The notes under the pieces: model-generated
Seen by the model: the letters and a program-made list of their open reading frames with translations, nothing else
Told to the model about the DNA's origin: nothing
The model's database searches: none
Translations under genes and position numbers: made by a program
Shown: piece by piece, positions 1 to 8,749 of the stretch
How positions within the stretch are numbered: the stretch's first letter is position 1
How the letters are laid out: each line of letters opens with the position of its first letter
DNA from: Gemella sp. zg-570
GTDB taxonomy: Bacteria > Bacillota > Bacilli > Staphylococcales > Gemellaceae
Direction of reading: 5' to 3'
DNA length: 64,000 nucleotides
Assembly: GCF_018866345.1 (NCBI RefSeq)
Contig: NZ_CP076443.1
Location: forward strand, 643,501 to 707,500

Positions 1-1
1 T

Positions 2-892
2 GAAACTTTTGATTCTAATGAGGCTCTATTAACTAAGTTAAAATCAGGTTCAACTTCTTATGATTTAGTTGTACCCTCTGATTATATGATTAAAAAAATG
101 ATAGATTTTAATTTGTTACAAGAAATAGATAAATCTAAATTAACAAATTTTAATAAAATAAATCCAGAGTTATTAAATAAAAGTTTTGATATGAATAATA
201 AATATTCAATTCCTTATTTTTGGGGAACTCTTGGAATAATTTATAATCCAGACTTGCTTGATAAAGACCAAAAATTTGAAAAATGGGATGACCTTTGGGA
301 CGAACGTCTTAAAAATGAAGTAATACTCATAGATGGAGCAAGGGAAATGTTAGGTTTATCTTTGCAATCGCAAGGCGAATCAGTAAATGAAACTGATGAA
401 ATAAAATTAAAGTTGGCAGAGAAAAAATTAGAGTTGATGGGGGCTAATATAAAAGCTATTAACAATGATGAAAAAACTATGTTAATGGTCAATGAAGATG
501 CCAAAGTTGCAATTACTTATTCTGGAAGTGCTGCACAGATGATAGCAGAAAATGAAAAATTAGTTTATTCAGTTCCTAAAGAAGGAAGCAACATTTGGTT
601 TGATAATATGGTAATTCCAAAAGTAGCAAAAAATGTAGAAGCAGCCCATAAATTTATAGATTTTATTTTAAGACCAGAAAATGCTGCTAAAAATGCTGAA
701 TTTGTTGGCTATGCTACACCTATTTTGGACGCTTATGAGATATTAGGTGAAGAAATTACTTCAGATGAGCAATTTTATCCTAGTGAAGAAACAATGAATC
801 ATTTAGAAGTATATGACGCACAAAGTCAAAAAATTGTTCAAATGCAAAATGATTTGTTTTTAGAATTTAAAATAAATATTAATAGACCTTAG
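2..892 (+). CDS. potD: Spermidine/putrescine-binding protein PotD, 3' part (5' end outside window)
   Basis: The frame is open from base 2 and already reads YDLVVPSDYMIKKM, a hallmark of the extracellular polyamine-binding lipoprotein of the PotABCD ABC importer, so the ATG at 86 is internal. Further family features are the PYFWGTLGIIYNPD segment, the KWDDLWD motif and the late stretch AHKFIDFILRPENAAKNAEFVGYATP. About 296 residues are visible; the signal peptide and N-terminal lobe lie upstream. The expected partners potA, potB and potC are not in the window and would precede it. The family binds spermidine or putrescine outside the membrane and delivers it to the permease. The last residues (KININRP) replace the usual longer tail, which is minor. 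Confidence 0.9.
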   Translation, partial: ETFDSNEALLTKLKSGSTSYDLVVPSDYMIKKMIDFNLLQEIDKSKLTNFNKINPELLNKSFDMNNKYSIPYFWGTLGIIYNPDLLDKDQKFEKWDDLWDERLKNEVILIDGAREMLGLSLQSQGESVNETDEIKLKLAEKKLELMGANIKAINNDEKTMLMVNEDAKVAITYSGSAAQMIAENEKLVYSVPKEGSNIWFDNMVIPKVAKNVEAAHKFIDFILRPENAAKNAEFVGYATPILDAYEILGEEITSDEQFYPSEETMNHLEVYDAQSQKIVQMQNDLFLEFKININRP

Positions 893-1056
893 TTCTATAA
901 ATTGTGCATACTAAATTAATTTTATAATTATAAAAAAATTGAAATTCAGTTTATGTTTGTAAATTTAGTTTTAAAATATTTATCAATAGAATTTTTTATA
1001 AAATAATAAATATAAAATAAATTATTAAAAATAAAAATTATAAGAATATATTAAAC

Positions 1057-1099
1057 AAAAATATCTCATGCTAAATATTTAGTATGAGATATTTTATTA
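1057..1099 (+). terminator. Rho-independent terminator after potD
   Basis: A 17-bp arm at 1057-1074 pairs with 1078-1094 (one G-T wobble) around a tiny AT loop and runs into T-rich sequence. It is the only structure in the 285-base gap after potD, which is otherwise AT-rich and featureless until the obg promoter. The arm contains the AATATTTAGT core also found in the hairpins at 51456 and 62149. Confidence 0.65.
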
Positions 1100-1105
1100 T
1101 GATAA

Positions 1106-1134
1106 TTTAAAAAACATTAGAAATATGTTATAAT
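1106..1134 (+). promoter_or_regulatory. Promoter for obg operon
   Basis: TATAAT at 1129-1134 is preceded by TGT (extended -10); a weak -35 TTTAAA lies 17 bases upstream. Transcription would start about 35 bases before the chosen obg start at 1178. Confidence 0.5.
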
Positions 1135-1177
1135 GAATAGAATTTATTTAATAAAAATATTTGAAAGGTTAGAATGT

Positions 1178-2485
1178 ATGTTTATAGATGAGGTAAAAAT
1201 ATATATAAGGTCTGGTGATGGAGGAAATGGCTTAGTAGCATTTAGGCGTGAAAAATATGTTCCTAAGGGAGGGCCAGCTGGAGGGGACGGAGGTAGAGGT
1301 GCCAATATTGTCTTTAAAGTTGACGAAGGTTTGAGAACATTTATGGATTATAGATACCAAAAACGTTTTGTTGCTCCAAATGGTGAGAATGGTATGAATA
1401 AAGGAATGCACGGAAGAAAATCAAAAGATTTATATCTTATAGTACCACCAGGAACAATTATTAAAGATACGGATACTGGTGAAATTCTAGGTGATTTAAC
1501 AATACATGAACAAGAAGTAATTGTTGCACGAGGTGGGCGTGGAGGCAGAGGTAATTGTCGCTTTGCAACACCTTCAAATCCAGTTCCTGAAATAGCAGAA
1601 AATGGTGAACCAGGAGAAGAAAGAAATATAACATTAGAATTAAAATTAATGGCTGATGTAGGGTTAGTCGGTTTCCCATCAGTAGGAAAATCTACCTTAT
1701 TATCTATAACTTCAAAAGCAAAACCAAAAATTGCTGATTATCATTTTACAACCCTAGTTCCAAATTTAGGAGTAGTAGAAACAAAAGATAACAAGAGTTT
1801 TGTTATGGCAGACTTACCTGGACTTATCGAAGGAGCAAGTCAAGGTGTAGGATTAGGTTATCAATTTTTAAGACACATAGAAAGAACAAAAGTAATAGTT
1901 CATATTATAGATATGTCAGCAGCTGATGGAAGAGACCCTTATGAAGATTATAAAATAATTAATAAGGAACTAGAAGACTACAATATGCGTTTACTAGAGC
2001 GTCCACAAATAGTTGTTGCAAATAAAATGGATATGCCAGAATCAAAAGAAAATCTAAAAATTTTCAAAGAAAAAATTGCAGAAAATAATGAAGAAATAGA
2101 TTTAATAGAAATATCGGCATTTACTCATTCTAATATTGATAACTTACTTTATAAGATAAGTGATTTATTAGACAAAACTAACTATAATACTTTATATGAA
2201 ATTGATATTAATAAAGAAGAAACTATTGAAAATAGGGTTTTATATAAACATAAGCCGAATGATGAAACATTTAATATAAGTCGTGATGATACCGGTGCTT
2301 ACGTTGTTAGTGGTGCTGGAATAGAAAGAGCATTTATGATGACAGACTTTAATCGTGATGCTTCAGTAAGAAGATTTGCACAACAAATGCGTTCTATGGG
2401 AGTAGATGATGCCCTAAGAGCAAGAGGTTGTTCAAATGGAGATACCGTTAAAATATTAAAAGGCGAATTTGAATTTGTAGAGTAA
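1178..2485 (+). CDS. obgE: GTPase Obg (CgtA)
   Basis: Essential ribosome-associated GTPase acting in 50S subunit maturation and stress signalling. The product of 435 residues begins [18 protein letters not shown], the start of the glycine-rich Obg fold (about 1-158), followed by the G domain with P-loop GFPSVGKS near residue 165, the DLPG G3 motif and NKMD G4 motif, and a C-terminal Obg-specific domain. An upstream in-frame ATG at 1133 exists but overlaps the promoter; the ATG at 1178 has GAAAGG eight or nine bases before it and matches the family N-terminus. It is followed after two bases by the ACT-domain gene, an order seen in Bacillus (obg-pheB). Confidence 0.97.
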   Translation: MFIDEVKIYIRSGDGGNGLVAFRREKYVPKGGPAGGDGGRGANIVFKVDEGLRTFMDYRYQKRFVAPNGENGMNKGMHGRKSKDLYLIVPPGTIIKDTDTGEILGDLTIHEQEVIVARGGRGGRGNCRFATPSNPVPEIAENGEPGEERNITLELKLMADVGLVGFPSVGKSTLLSITSKAKPKIADYHFTTLVPNLGVVETKDNKSFVMADLPGLIEGASQGVGLGYQFLRHIERTKVIVHIIDMSAADGRDPYEDYKIINKELEDYNMRLLERPQIVVANKMDMPESKENLKIFKEKIAENNEEIDLIEISAFTHSNIDNLLYKISDLLDKTNYNTLYEIDINKEETIENRVLYKHKPNDETFNISRDDTGAYVVSGAGIERAFMMTDFNRDASVRRFAQQMRSMGVDDALRARGCSNGDTVKILKGEFEFVE

Positions 2486-2487
2486 GT

Positions 2488-2934
2488 ATGAAAGAAAATA
2501 AAAATTATTATATAATAAGAGAAGACGTTTTACCAGAAGCTGTTCAAAAAACAATAAAAATAAAAAAAGAATTGGAAAAAAATCCAAATTTATCAATATT
2601 AGAAGCTTCTAAAAAATATGATTTGAGCAGAAGTGCTTTTTATAAATATAGGGATACTATATTTCCTATTCAAGATTTTAAAAAGGAATCTATTTTATCA
2701 TTATCTATTAATGTAGATGACATAGTAGGAATGCTAGGAAAAGTTTTGAGTATTATTCACGGAGAAAAGTGTAATGTTATTACCATACACCAAACAGTTC
2801 CTATTAACGATAGAGCAACGATAATTTTATCATTGAATATGAATATAAATTTTACAAATATAGAAAAATTAAAATCATTACTAGAAAATTTGCCCCATGT
2901 AAATTCTGTAAAAGTTATAGGATTTAATATTTAG
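2488..2934 (+). CDS. pheB: ACT domain-containing protein, PheB/UPF0735 type
   Basis: A 148-residue protein. Residues 1-60 form a small helical segment with a helix-turn-helix look (SILEASKKYDLSRSAFYKYRD), and residues 68-148 read as an ACT domain (SLSINVDDIVGMLGKVLSIIHG, then VNSVKVIG). This matches the UPF0735 family encoded beside obg in Bacillus and Staphylococcus. ACT domains usually bind amino acids, and PheB is associated with phenylalanine metabolism by its neighbour pheA in Bacillus; pheA is absent here, so the ligand is unknown. The start lies two bases after the obg stop, implying co-transcription. Confidence 0.85.
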   Translation: MKENKNYYIIREDVLPEAVQKTIKIKKELEKNPNLSILEASKKYDLSRSAFYKYRDTIFPIQDFKKESILSLSINVDDIVGMLGKVLSIIHGEKCNVITIHQTVPINDRATIILSLNMNINFTNIEKLKSLLENLPHVNSVKVIGFNI

Positions 2935-2988
2935 ATAAGGAAATTTATGAAAAAAAATTTTTAATATTTTAAAAAAAATCCTAGAAGT

Positions 2989-3623
2989 ATGAATAATAAA
3001 GAAGTATTGCTATAATACTATATAAAATTTGCTAATATAATAACAGATAGCAATCAAAAAGTTTTGCAGAAAGTAGAAAAGTTAATTTTACAGACTGAAA
3101 CCTATATAAATGAAAATACTAATTTTTTAGAAAATAGGGGAATAGATAAAAATAATATAGCTAAAGAAGAACTTATTTGGATATTATTTTCAGATATTTT
3201 AATTGAAAATTTCTATGCAGAAAAATTTGATTGGCAATGTGAGTTAGAAGATTTTGAATATCTACTTATGAATTTAAATCAATTTAAAACTAAATTTCAA
3301 AACTTGAAATTTTCTAATTTAAGGTAAGATGATAGCCTAGAAGGATATATCAAACAAATAATAAATTTTTGGCAAAAAGAAAATGTATTAGCACTGAGCA
3401 TTTGATATATTTAAAAAATATGGTGGCAAGAGTTAATAATTTAGGGCAAGAAAATATAGCTAGATTGGTAGAAAGTAAAGGAATAGAAGTCAATGATTTA
3501 AGAGATAAGATAGATGACTTAGAATTTTTTATGCTAGAGCAGAATTTAGATGAATTAAGTTCAGACTTTTTAAGAAATCACAAAGATTTATATGCCTTAC
3601 CTTTTAATCAAATATATATATAA
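2989..3623 (+). pseudogene. Decayed hypothetical gene broken by frameshift and stop mutations
   Basis: Two short open frames (3064-3327 and 3369-3623) lack ATG starts and ribosome sites. Reading on past the TAA at 3325 in the same frame gives another 25 protein-like codons (DDSLEGYIKQIINFWQKENV) to a TGA, after which coding character continues in the next frame to 3623 (KDLYALPFNQIYI). Upstream, the first frame is open back to 3016, and a start ATG at 2989 reaches it only by a frameshift. The simplest reading is one acidic, helical protein of about 200 residues disabled by at least one nonsense and two frameshift mutations. I do not recognise the family. Two tiny independent genes starting at TTG are less likely. 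Confidence 0.5.
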
Positions 3624-3665
3624 ATAGAAAAATTTTTAGGATATAAATTTACAAATTATTAAAAT

Positions 3666-3696
3666 AATAGTAATGGCTTTACCATTACTATTTTTA
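3666..3696 (+). terminator. Rho-independent terminator upstream of rlmD
   Basis: An 11-bp perfect stem AATAGTAATGG / CCATTACTATT around CTTTA, followed by TTTTT. It ends transcription through the broken gene before rlmD. Confidence 0.75.
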
Positions 3697-3714
3697 AATT
3701 ACAAGGTGAATTAA

Positions 3715-5049
3715 ATGAAGAAAAATGATGAATTTATTGCTGAAGTAATAGACTATACTCATGACGGACTAGGAGTTATAAAGATAGATAATTTTCCGTT
3801 ATTTGTAGAAGATGTTATAGTAGGCGAAAAAATAAGAGTAAAAATTACAAAACTTAAAAAAAATTTAGGATATGCTAGATTAATAGAGATAATTTCTTCT
3901 TCTCCTAATAGGGTTGAAGTAGAAGAGAAAACATCAGGTGCTAACTTAATGCACATGACATATCAAGAACAACTTTCTTTTAAAACAAATAAGGTGAAAA
4001 ACATTATAAATAAAATAGTTGGAGCTAACAAGATAGAAGTTTTATCTACACTAGGAATGGGCAAACCAACTTATTATAGAAATAAATCAGTAGTGCCTGT
4101 ACAAGTAAAAAATAATGAAGTTAAAATGGGTTATTATAGACCTAGAAGTCATGACGTTATAAATACAAATGACTGTAAAATACAGTACAAAGAACATAAT
4201 TTTTTGGTAAATAACATAAGAAAAATTATTTCTGATATGCAGCTTTCAATATACGATGAGGAAAAGCATGAGGGTGCAATAAGACATATTATGTTTAGAA
4301 CAAATAGCTCCAAAACAGAAATTATGGTTGGTATTATAGCTAAAGAGAAATTTTTTAATTTAGATAGATTTGTTGAAAAAATTATTGAACTGGATAAAAG
4401 AATAGTTAGCATTATGTTAAATATAAATTCTAAAAAAACTAATGTAATACTCGGAGAAAAAAGTATTAAACTTTATGGAAAAGATTTTATAGAAGATGAT
4501 ATTAAGGGTATAAAGTTCAATATTTCTCTAGCATCTTTTTATCAAGTAAATCCCACTCAAACTAAGATTTTATATTCAAAAGCAATAGAACTTGCAAATT
4601 TAAAAAATACTGATGTGATAATTGACGCATATTGCGGTATAGGAACAATAAGTTTATTTGCTGCTAATATGGTAAAAAAAGTATATGGGATAGAAGTAGT
4701 AGAAGAAGCTGTTATAAACGCTAAAGAAAATGCCAAAATAAATAATATAAAAAATGTTAAATTTTTACTCGGTAAAAGCGAATATAAGATAAGAGAATTA
4801 ATAGAAAAAAAAATAAAAATAGATGCTGTTATCGTAGACCCTCCTAGAAAGGGATGTGATGAAAGTTTTTTACGCAACATGGCAGACATGAATATACCTA
4901 AAATAGTTTATGTAAGTTGCAATCCAGCAAGTCTAGCTCGTGATTTGCAAATTATGATAGATTTAGGTTATAATGTGGATAAAATTCAACCTATTGATAT
5001 GTTTCCACAAACAAGTGAAGTGGAAGCAGTAACGCTATTGACTAAATAA
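3715..5049 (+). CDS. rlmD: 23S rRNA (uracil-C5)-methyltransferase, RlmD/RlmCD (TrmA family)
   Basis: SAM-dependent enzyme making m5U in 23S rRNA. The 444 residues comprise an N-terminal TRAM RNA-binding domain (1-60), a middle domain, and a C-terminal Rossmann methyltransferase with DAYCGIGTIS, the VDPPRKG motif and the catalytic SCNPASLARD cysteine loop. In Firmicutes the single enzyme RlmCD can modify both U747 and U1939. Oddity: the Fe-S cluster region that normally reads CxxxxxCGGC is TSGANLMHM here, so three cluster cysteines are gone, although the fourth equivalent (NDCKIQ) remains. Cluster-free homologues may exist in other Firmicutes. Start chosen at ATG with AAGGTG upstream. Confidence 0.9.
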   Translation: MKKNDEFIAEVIDYTHDGLGVIKIDNFPLFVEDVIVGEKIRVKITKLKKNLGYARLIEIISSSPNRVEVEEKTSGANLMHMTYQEQLSFKTNKVKNIINKIVGANKIEVLSTLGMGKPTYYRNKSVVPVQVKNNEVKMGYYRPRSHDVINTNDCKIQYKEHNFLVNNIRKIISDMQLSIYDEEKHEGAIRHIMFRTNSSKTEIMVGIIAKEKFFNLDRFVEKIIELDKRIVSIMLNINSKKTNVILGEKSIKLYGKDFIEDDIKGIKFNISLASFYQVNPTQTKILYSKAIELANLKNTDVIIDAYCGIGTISLFAANMVKKVYGIEVVEEAVINAKENAKINNIKNVKFLLGKSEYKIRELIEKKIKIDAVIVDPPRKGCDESFLRNMADMNIPKIVYVSCNPASLARDLQIMIDLGYNVDKIQPIDMFPQTSEVEAVTLLTK

Positions 5050-5091
5050 AATGTAATATTAATAGGATAATTAAAAAATTAGGAGATAATA

Positions 5092-5778
5092 ATGAATATT
5101 AAATTATTGAAAGAATATCTTTATGTAAGTCGTGAGGCATACTATTACAATGAAAAAAATGAATTTCGCTGGCAATCTGTACATGGGCAATCTGTACAAG
5201 GGAAAGACTGTCCCAGATTTAAAACTTCAAAGGAGCAATTAAAAAATTATAGAGGAACAGCCGTTAAATCAACAGTGAAAGAAATAGGGGAATTAGTTTT
5301 AAATTTTTTATCGGGTTTAGGAGTTATTGATAAAATTTTCGCCCAAACTTATAATCCAATATTTAATCTTAATAATCTTAATTATAAAGATATTAAAAAA
5401 AAATATAATTTGAATGATGAAAGAGATATAGTATGGATGAAATTTACTAAAGAAGGATTTTTAGGAGTTGTTGCTTGCAGTAATGATATAAACTTTGATA
5501 TTCCAAAAAATGCAAAACAATATGACGAAAAAGATATTTACGATAAGCGTAAGTGGAAATATAATACTTCAGGAATAATAATTCATCAATTAAAACAAGA
5601 ATGGAATGAAAACTTTGTATTATTATTTCCTTTAGAAAAAATTCCTAAAGATTACAATAGACTACATATTGAATGGGCAGTTGGAAATTACTTGATTGAA
5701 AACAAAATTCCTATTTTAGACCTATATTCTCATCAAATGAATAAGTTTTCTTACGAAGAAATTAATAAAAATATATAA
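5092..5778 (+). CDS. Hypothetical protein, unknown family
   Basis: A 228-residue soluble-looking protein with no signal peptide or membrane segment that I can see and no motif I recognise. It is basic and aromatic-rich, with KRKWKYNTSGIIIHQLKQEW in the middle and a C-terminal HIEWAVGNYLIENKIPILDL segment. A clear ribosome site (AGGAGATAAT) precedes the ATG. Codons 27-36 contain a 15-base tandem duplication encoding WQSVH/GQSVQ. It sits between rlmD and glyA with short gaps and could be co-transcribed with either. It is probably a real gene because of its length, ribosome site and codon use like its neighbours. Confidence 0.7.
   Translation: MNIKLLKEYLYVSREAYYYNEKNEFRWQSVHGQSVQGKDCPRFKTSKEQLKNYRGTAVKSTVKEIGELVLNFLSGLGVIDKIFAQTYNPIFNLNNLNYKDIKKKYNLNDERDIVWMKFTKEGFLGVVACSNDINFDIPKNAKQYDEKDIYDKRKWKYNTSGIIIHQLKQEWNENFVLLFPLEKIPKDYNRLHIEWAVGNYLIENKIPILDLYSHQMNKFSYEEINKNI
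5171..5200 (+). repeat. 15-bp tandem duplication inside the hypothetical gene
   Basis: GGCAATCTGTACATG is followed at once by GGCAATCTGTACAAG (14 of 15 identical). The length keeps the frame and duplicates five codons. Confidence 0.85.
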
Positions 5779-5829
5779 TTAACTAAGTATTAAATATTAT
5801 AATAAATATAAGAAAAGGAGAAAATACTT

Positions 5830-7041
5830 ATGAAAGATGAATTAGTAAAAAAATATATAGAAATGGAGCAAAAACGTCAGTATGAAAATATTGAACTTAT
5901 TGCTTCTGAAAATTTTGTTTCTGAAGATATTTTAGAAGCTTGTGGTAGTATTCTAACGAATAAATACGCTGAGGGTTATCCTAATGCACGTTATTATGAT
6001 GGTTGCGAAAATGTTGATTTAATTGAACAGTTGGCTATTGACCGTCTAAAAACTTTATTTAAGGCAGAGCATGCTAATGTTCAGGCACATTCTGGTTCAC
6101 AGGCTAATATGGCAGTTTATATGGCTATTTTAAATCCTGGTGATAAGGTGTTGGGAATGGATTTAAATTCTGGAGGACATTTAACGCACGGTCATCCAAT
6201 GAATTTTTCTGGTGTTTTATATGATTTCTATGCTTATGGAGTAAATAAAGAAACAGAAATGTTAGATTATGAAGAAATTAGAAAGTTAGCTTTAGAAATT
6301 AAACCTAAGTTAATAGTTGCTGGAGCAAGTGCTTATTCACGCATAATTGATTTTAAAAAATTTGGAGAAATTGCTGATGAAGTAGGAGCGTATTTAATGG
6401 TAGACATGGCTCATATAGCGGGCTTAATAGCTACAGGCTTACATCCTAATCCAGTTCCTTATGCTGATTTTGTAACTAGCACAACTCATAAAACTTTAAG
6501 AGGGCCGAGAGGTGGAATTATTCTTTGTAAGGAAGAATATGCAAAAAAAATAAATTCACGCATCTTTCCTGGTACCCAAGGCGGTCCTTTACAACACATT
6601 ATAGCCGCTAAAGCAATTTGTTTCCAAGAAGCAATGCAAGATGAATATAAAGAATATATCAAACAAGTAGTGGCTAACATGCAGGCTATGGCTCAGAGAT
6701 TTACCGAAAAAGGGGTAAGAGTAGTTTCAAATGGAACGGATAATCATTTGTTGATGATAGATGTAAAAAATAAATTTAACATCACCGGTAAAGAAGCGGC
6801 TTCTTTACTAAGTAAAGTTAATATTACATGTAATAAAAACAGCATTCCTTTTGATAATGAAAAACCAGTACACACTAGTGGTATCCGTTTAGGCAGTGCT
6901 GCTATGACTACAAAGGGATATAAAGAAAAAGAATTTATTCAAATAGCAGATTGGATTTGTGAACTTTTAGAACATAAAGAAGTTGTTGTAGAAAAAATTG
7001 CAGCTGAAGTGCTAAATTTAACTAAGAATTTTAAAGGATAA
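5830..7041 (+). CDS. glyA: Serine hydroxymethyltransferase
   Basis: PLP enzyme converting serine and tetrahydrofolate to glycine and 5,10-methylene-THF, the main entry of one-carbon units. The 403 residues match the family from start to end: [11 protein letters not shown] near residue 20, the [17 protein letters not shown] substrate loop, and [13 protein letters not shown] with the PLP lysine at about K221. AAAAGGAG precedes the ATG. Together with fhs at 53.8 kb it indicates working folate one-carbon metabolism. It is followed by a strong palindrome and terminator. Confidence 0.98.
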   Translation: MKDELVKKYIEMEQKRQYENIELIASENFVSEDILEACGSILTNKYAEGYPNARYYDGCENVDLIEQLAIDRLKTLFKAEHANVQAHSGSQANMAVYMAILNPGDKVLGMDLNSGGHLTHGHPMNFSGVLYDFYAYGVNKETEMLDYEEIRKLALEIKPKLIVAGASAYSRIIDFKKFGEIADEVGAYLMVDMAHIAGLIATGLHPNPVPYADFVTSTTHKTLRGPRGGIILCKEEYAKKINSRIFPGTQGGPLQHIIAAKAICFQEAMQDEYKEYIKQVVANMQAMAQRFTEKGVRVVSNGTDNHLLMIDVKNKFNITGKEAASLLSKVNITCNKNSIPFDNEKPVHTSGIRLGSAAMTTKGYKEKEFIQIADWICELLEHKEVVVEKIAAEVLNLTKNFKG

Positions 7042-7043
7042 TA

Positions 7044-7122
7044 TTATATACTTACTTAATTAATTAAGTAAGTATATAAAAAGGGAAATATAATTTTAAG
7101 ATTGTATTCCCCTTTTATTTTT
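7044..7122 (+). terminator. glyA terminator region: perfect palindrome plus G-C hairpin
   Basis: 7044-7079 is a 36-base perfect AT palindrome centred on TTAATTAA. It is followed by a second hairpin, AAAAGGG near 7079-7085 pairing with CCCTTTT at 7110-7116 with one internal mismatch, and a run of T. The second hairpin is the likely terminator; the first may be an operator or a second stem. Confidence 0.6.
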
Positions 7123-7175
7123 TTTAAAATTACATAAATATAAATATTAATAAAAAGTATTGGTAGAAAAATTAG

Positions 7176-7300
7176 AACATGTCCCAAAAACTAGACACAA
7201 AAATAATAAATGTGTTGGTAGAAAGAGGATATGTTTTTATTATGGAAAAAAGTAAAATAGACTATAAGAAAAGAAAAGAAATAGTAAAAAAGGATTAATT
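7176..7300 (+). mobile_element. Possible remnant of an IS3-like element end
   Basis: TGTCCCAAAAACTAGACACA resembles the outer end of IS3-family elements as I remember them. It is followed about 60 bases later by ATG and 17 lysine-rich codons (MEKSKIDYKKRKEIVKKD) typical of a transposase OrfA start, then a stop. No further transposase or second end is visible, so this would be a truncated relic. The flanking bases hold two GGTAGAAA copies about 50 bases apart. This is recognition by resemblance only. Confidence 0.3.
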
Positions 7301-7330
7301 AAGAAAAAATTATTTCACGTTTATCAACTA

Positions 7331-7792
7331 TTACTTTTTTATTTTAAAATCTTTAAATATTTCTTCTACTATATTAGTCCATGAATTAATTTCTTCTTCT
7401 GAAAATCTGTTAAATTTTACAGAATCTATATCTAATAATGCTACGACTTTATCTTTATCCAATATTGGTATTACAAGTTCACTGTTTGAAGCAGAGTCAC
7501 AGGCAATATGACCAGGAAATTCGTGTACATTTTCTACATAGATAGTTTTTTTATCTGTGTAACATTTTCCACAAACTCCCTTATTAAATGGTATTCTAAC
7601 ACATGCAACTTTACCTTGAAATGGACCTAAAACTAAATTTTTGCTTTCAAAATCAACTAAATAAAATCCTACCCAATTAGTATCTGGTAAATATTCTTTA
7701 AATAATGCTGATAAATTCGCTAGATTTGCATATAAATTATTTTCGTCATTTATTAAAGATTTAGCTTGAGCGATTATAATATTTTTTTTCAT
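7331..7792 (-). CDS. msrC: Free methionine-(R)-sulfoxide reductase, GAF domain (YebR/fRMsr)
   Basis: Repairs free L-methionine-(R)-sulfoxide. The 153-residue GAF domain carries VACVRIPFNKGVCG and the HEFPGHIACDSASNSE signature. C64, C74 and C98 match in spacing the three redox cysteines described for the E. coli enzyme; an extra C77 is present. The start at 7792 is the family start; its AGGAG is 13 bases away, but a three-codon reading frame (ATGAAATTATGA) lies between with ideal spacing and overlaps the start codon by ATGA. The gene is alone on the minus strand, between glyA and tlyA. Confidence 0.93.
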   Translation of the reverse strand: MKKNIIIAQAKSLINDENNLYANLANLSALFKEYLPDTNWVGFYLVDFESKNLVLGPFQGKVACVRIPFNKGVCGKCYTDKKTIYVENVHEFPGHIACDSASNSELVIPILDKDKVVALLDIDSVKFNRFSEEEINSWTNIVEEIFKDFKIKK

Positions 7793-7932
7793 AATTTCAT
7801 ATACACTCCTAAAAATATTTTTAATAATTATCACATAAAAATAAAAAAATTAAAAGTAATTAATATTCCATATTATAGATAAAAATAAGTATATATGATA
7901 AAATTAAAACAAATAAACTTATTGGAGCGTGT

Positions 7933-8736
7933 ATGTTAAAAGAAAGAGCTGATGTTCTTTGTGTAAGTCAAGGATTATTTGATTCTAGAGAAAAAGCAAA
8001 AAGAGCAATAATGGCAGGAATAATTTTTTATGATTCTAATCGTGTCGACAAACCTGGTGAAAAAATAGATGTTAATGTTAATTTGAGAATAAAAGGAAAA
8101 ACTTTACCTTATGTTAGTAGGGGAGGTTTAAAATTAGAAAAAGCAATAAAATATTTTAATTTTAATGTTGCTGATAAAGTTATGTTGGATATTGGTGCTT
8201 CTACTGGTGGTTTTACTGATTGTGCATTGCAAAACGGGGCGTCTTATGTGTATGCACTAGATGTGGGTACAAATCAGTTATCATGGAAATTAAGGTCTGA
8301 TAGTAGGGTTTCTGTAATGGAAAAAACTAATTTTAGATATTGCACCAAAGATAATTTTTCAAAACCGATTGAGCGAGTTTCTATTGATGTATCTTTTATA
8401 TCGTTAAATTTAATATTACCTACTCTTGCAGAAATAATTGAAATTTCTGGAGAAGTTTGTACTCTTATAAAACCTCAGTTTGAAGCTGGGAAAGACAAGG
8501 TAGGAAAGGGTGGAATAGTTAGAGATAAACTTGTTCATCAAGAAGTAGTTGAAAATATATTTTATTTATCTAATAATCTAGGATTTAGTGTTAAGGAATT
8601 AACTTATTCACCGATTACAGGTGGAGATGGAAATATTGAATATTTAATGATTTTAAAATATACACCTGATAATGTAATTAATAAGGATATAAATATAAAA
8701 AAAATAGTAGAAGAAGCAAATAGACAATTTAAGTAA
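7933..8736 (+). CDS. tlyA: TlyA family rRNA (cytidine-2'-O)-methyltransferase
   Basis: A 267-residue protein with an N-terminal S4 RNA-binding domain (ERADVLCVSQGLFDSREKAKR, about 3-60) and an FtsJ-like SAM methyltransferase domain (LDIGASTGGFTDC; DVSFISL; IKPQFEAG). Family members methylate 16S/23S rRNA 2'-O positions and were once called hemolysins. The ATG has GGAGCG seven bases upstream, and an extended -10 (TGATAAAAT at 7896-7904) precedes it. In Bacillus tlyA (yqxC) is followed by argR and recN; here argR is missing and recN follows directly. Confidence 0.93.
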   Translation: MLKERADVLCVSQGLFDSREKAKRAIMAGIIFYDSNRVDKPGEKIDVNVNLRIKGKTLPYVSRGGLKLEKAIKYFNFNVADKVMLDIGASTGGFTDCALQNGASYVYALDVGTNQLSWKLRSDSRVSVMEKTNFRYCTKDNFSKPIERVSIDVSFISLNLILPTLAEIIEISGEVCTLIKPQFEAGKDKVGKGGIVRDKLVHQEVVENIFYLSNNLGFSVKELTYSPITGGDGNIEYLMILKYTPDNVINKDINIKKIVEEANRQFK

Positions 8737-8749
8737 GGAGCATTAATTA

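Noticed and set aside
4557-4889. 110-codon minus-strand frame opposite rlmD
   Set aside because: Hydrophobic only because it mirrors the lysine-rich coding strand; no start signals.
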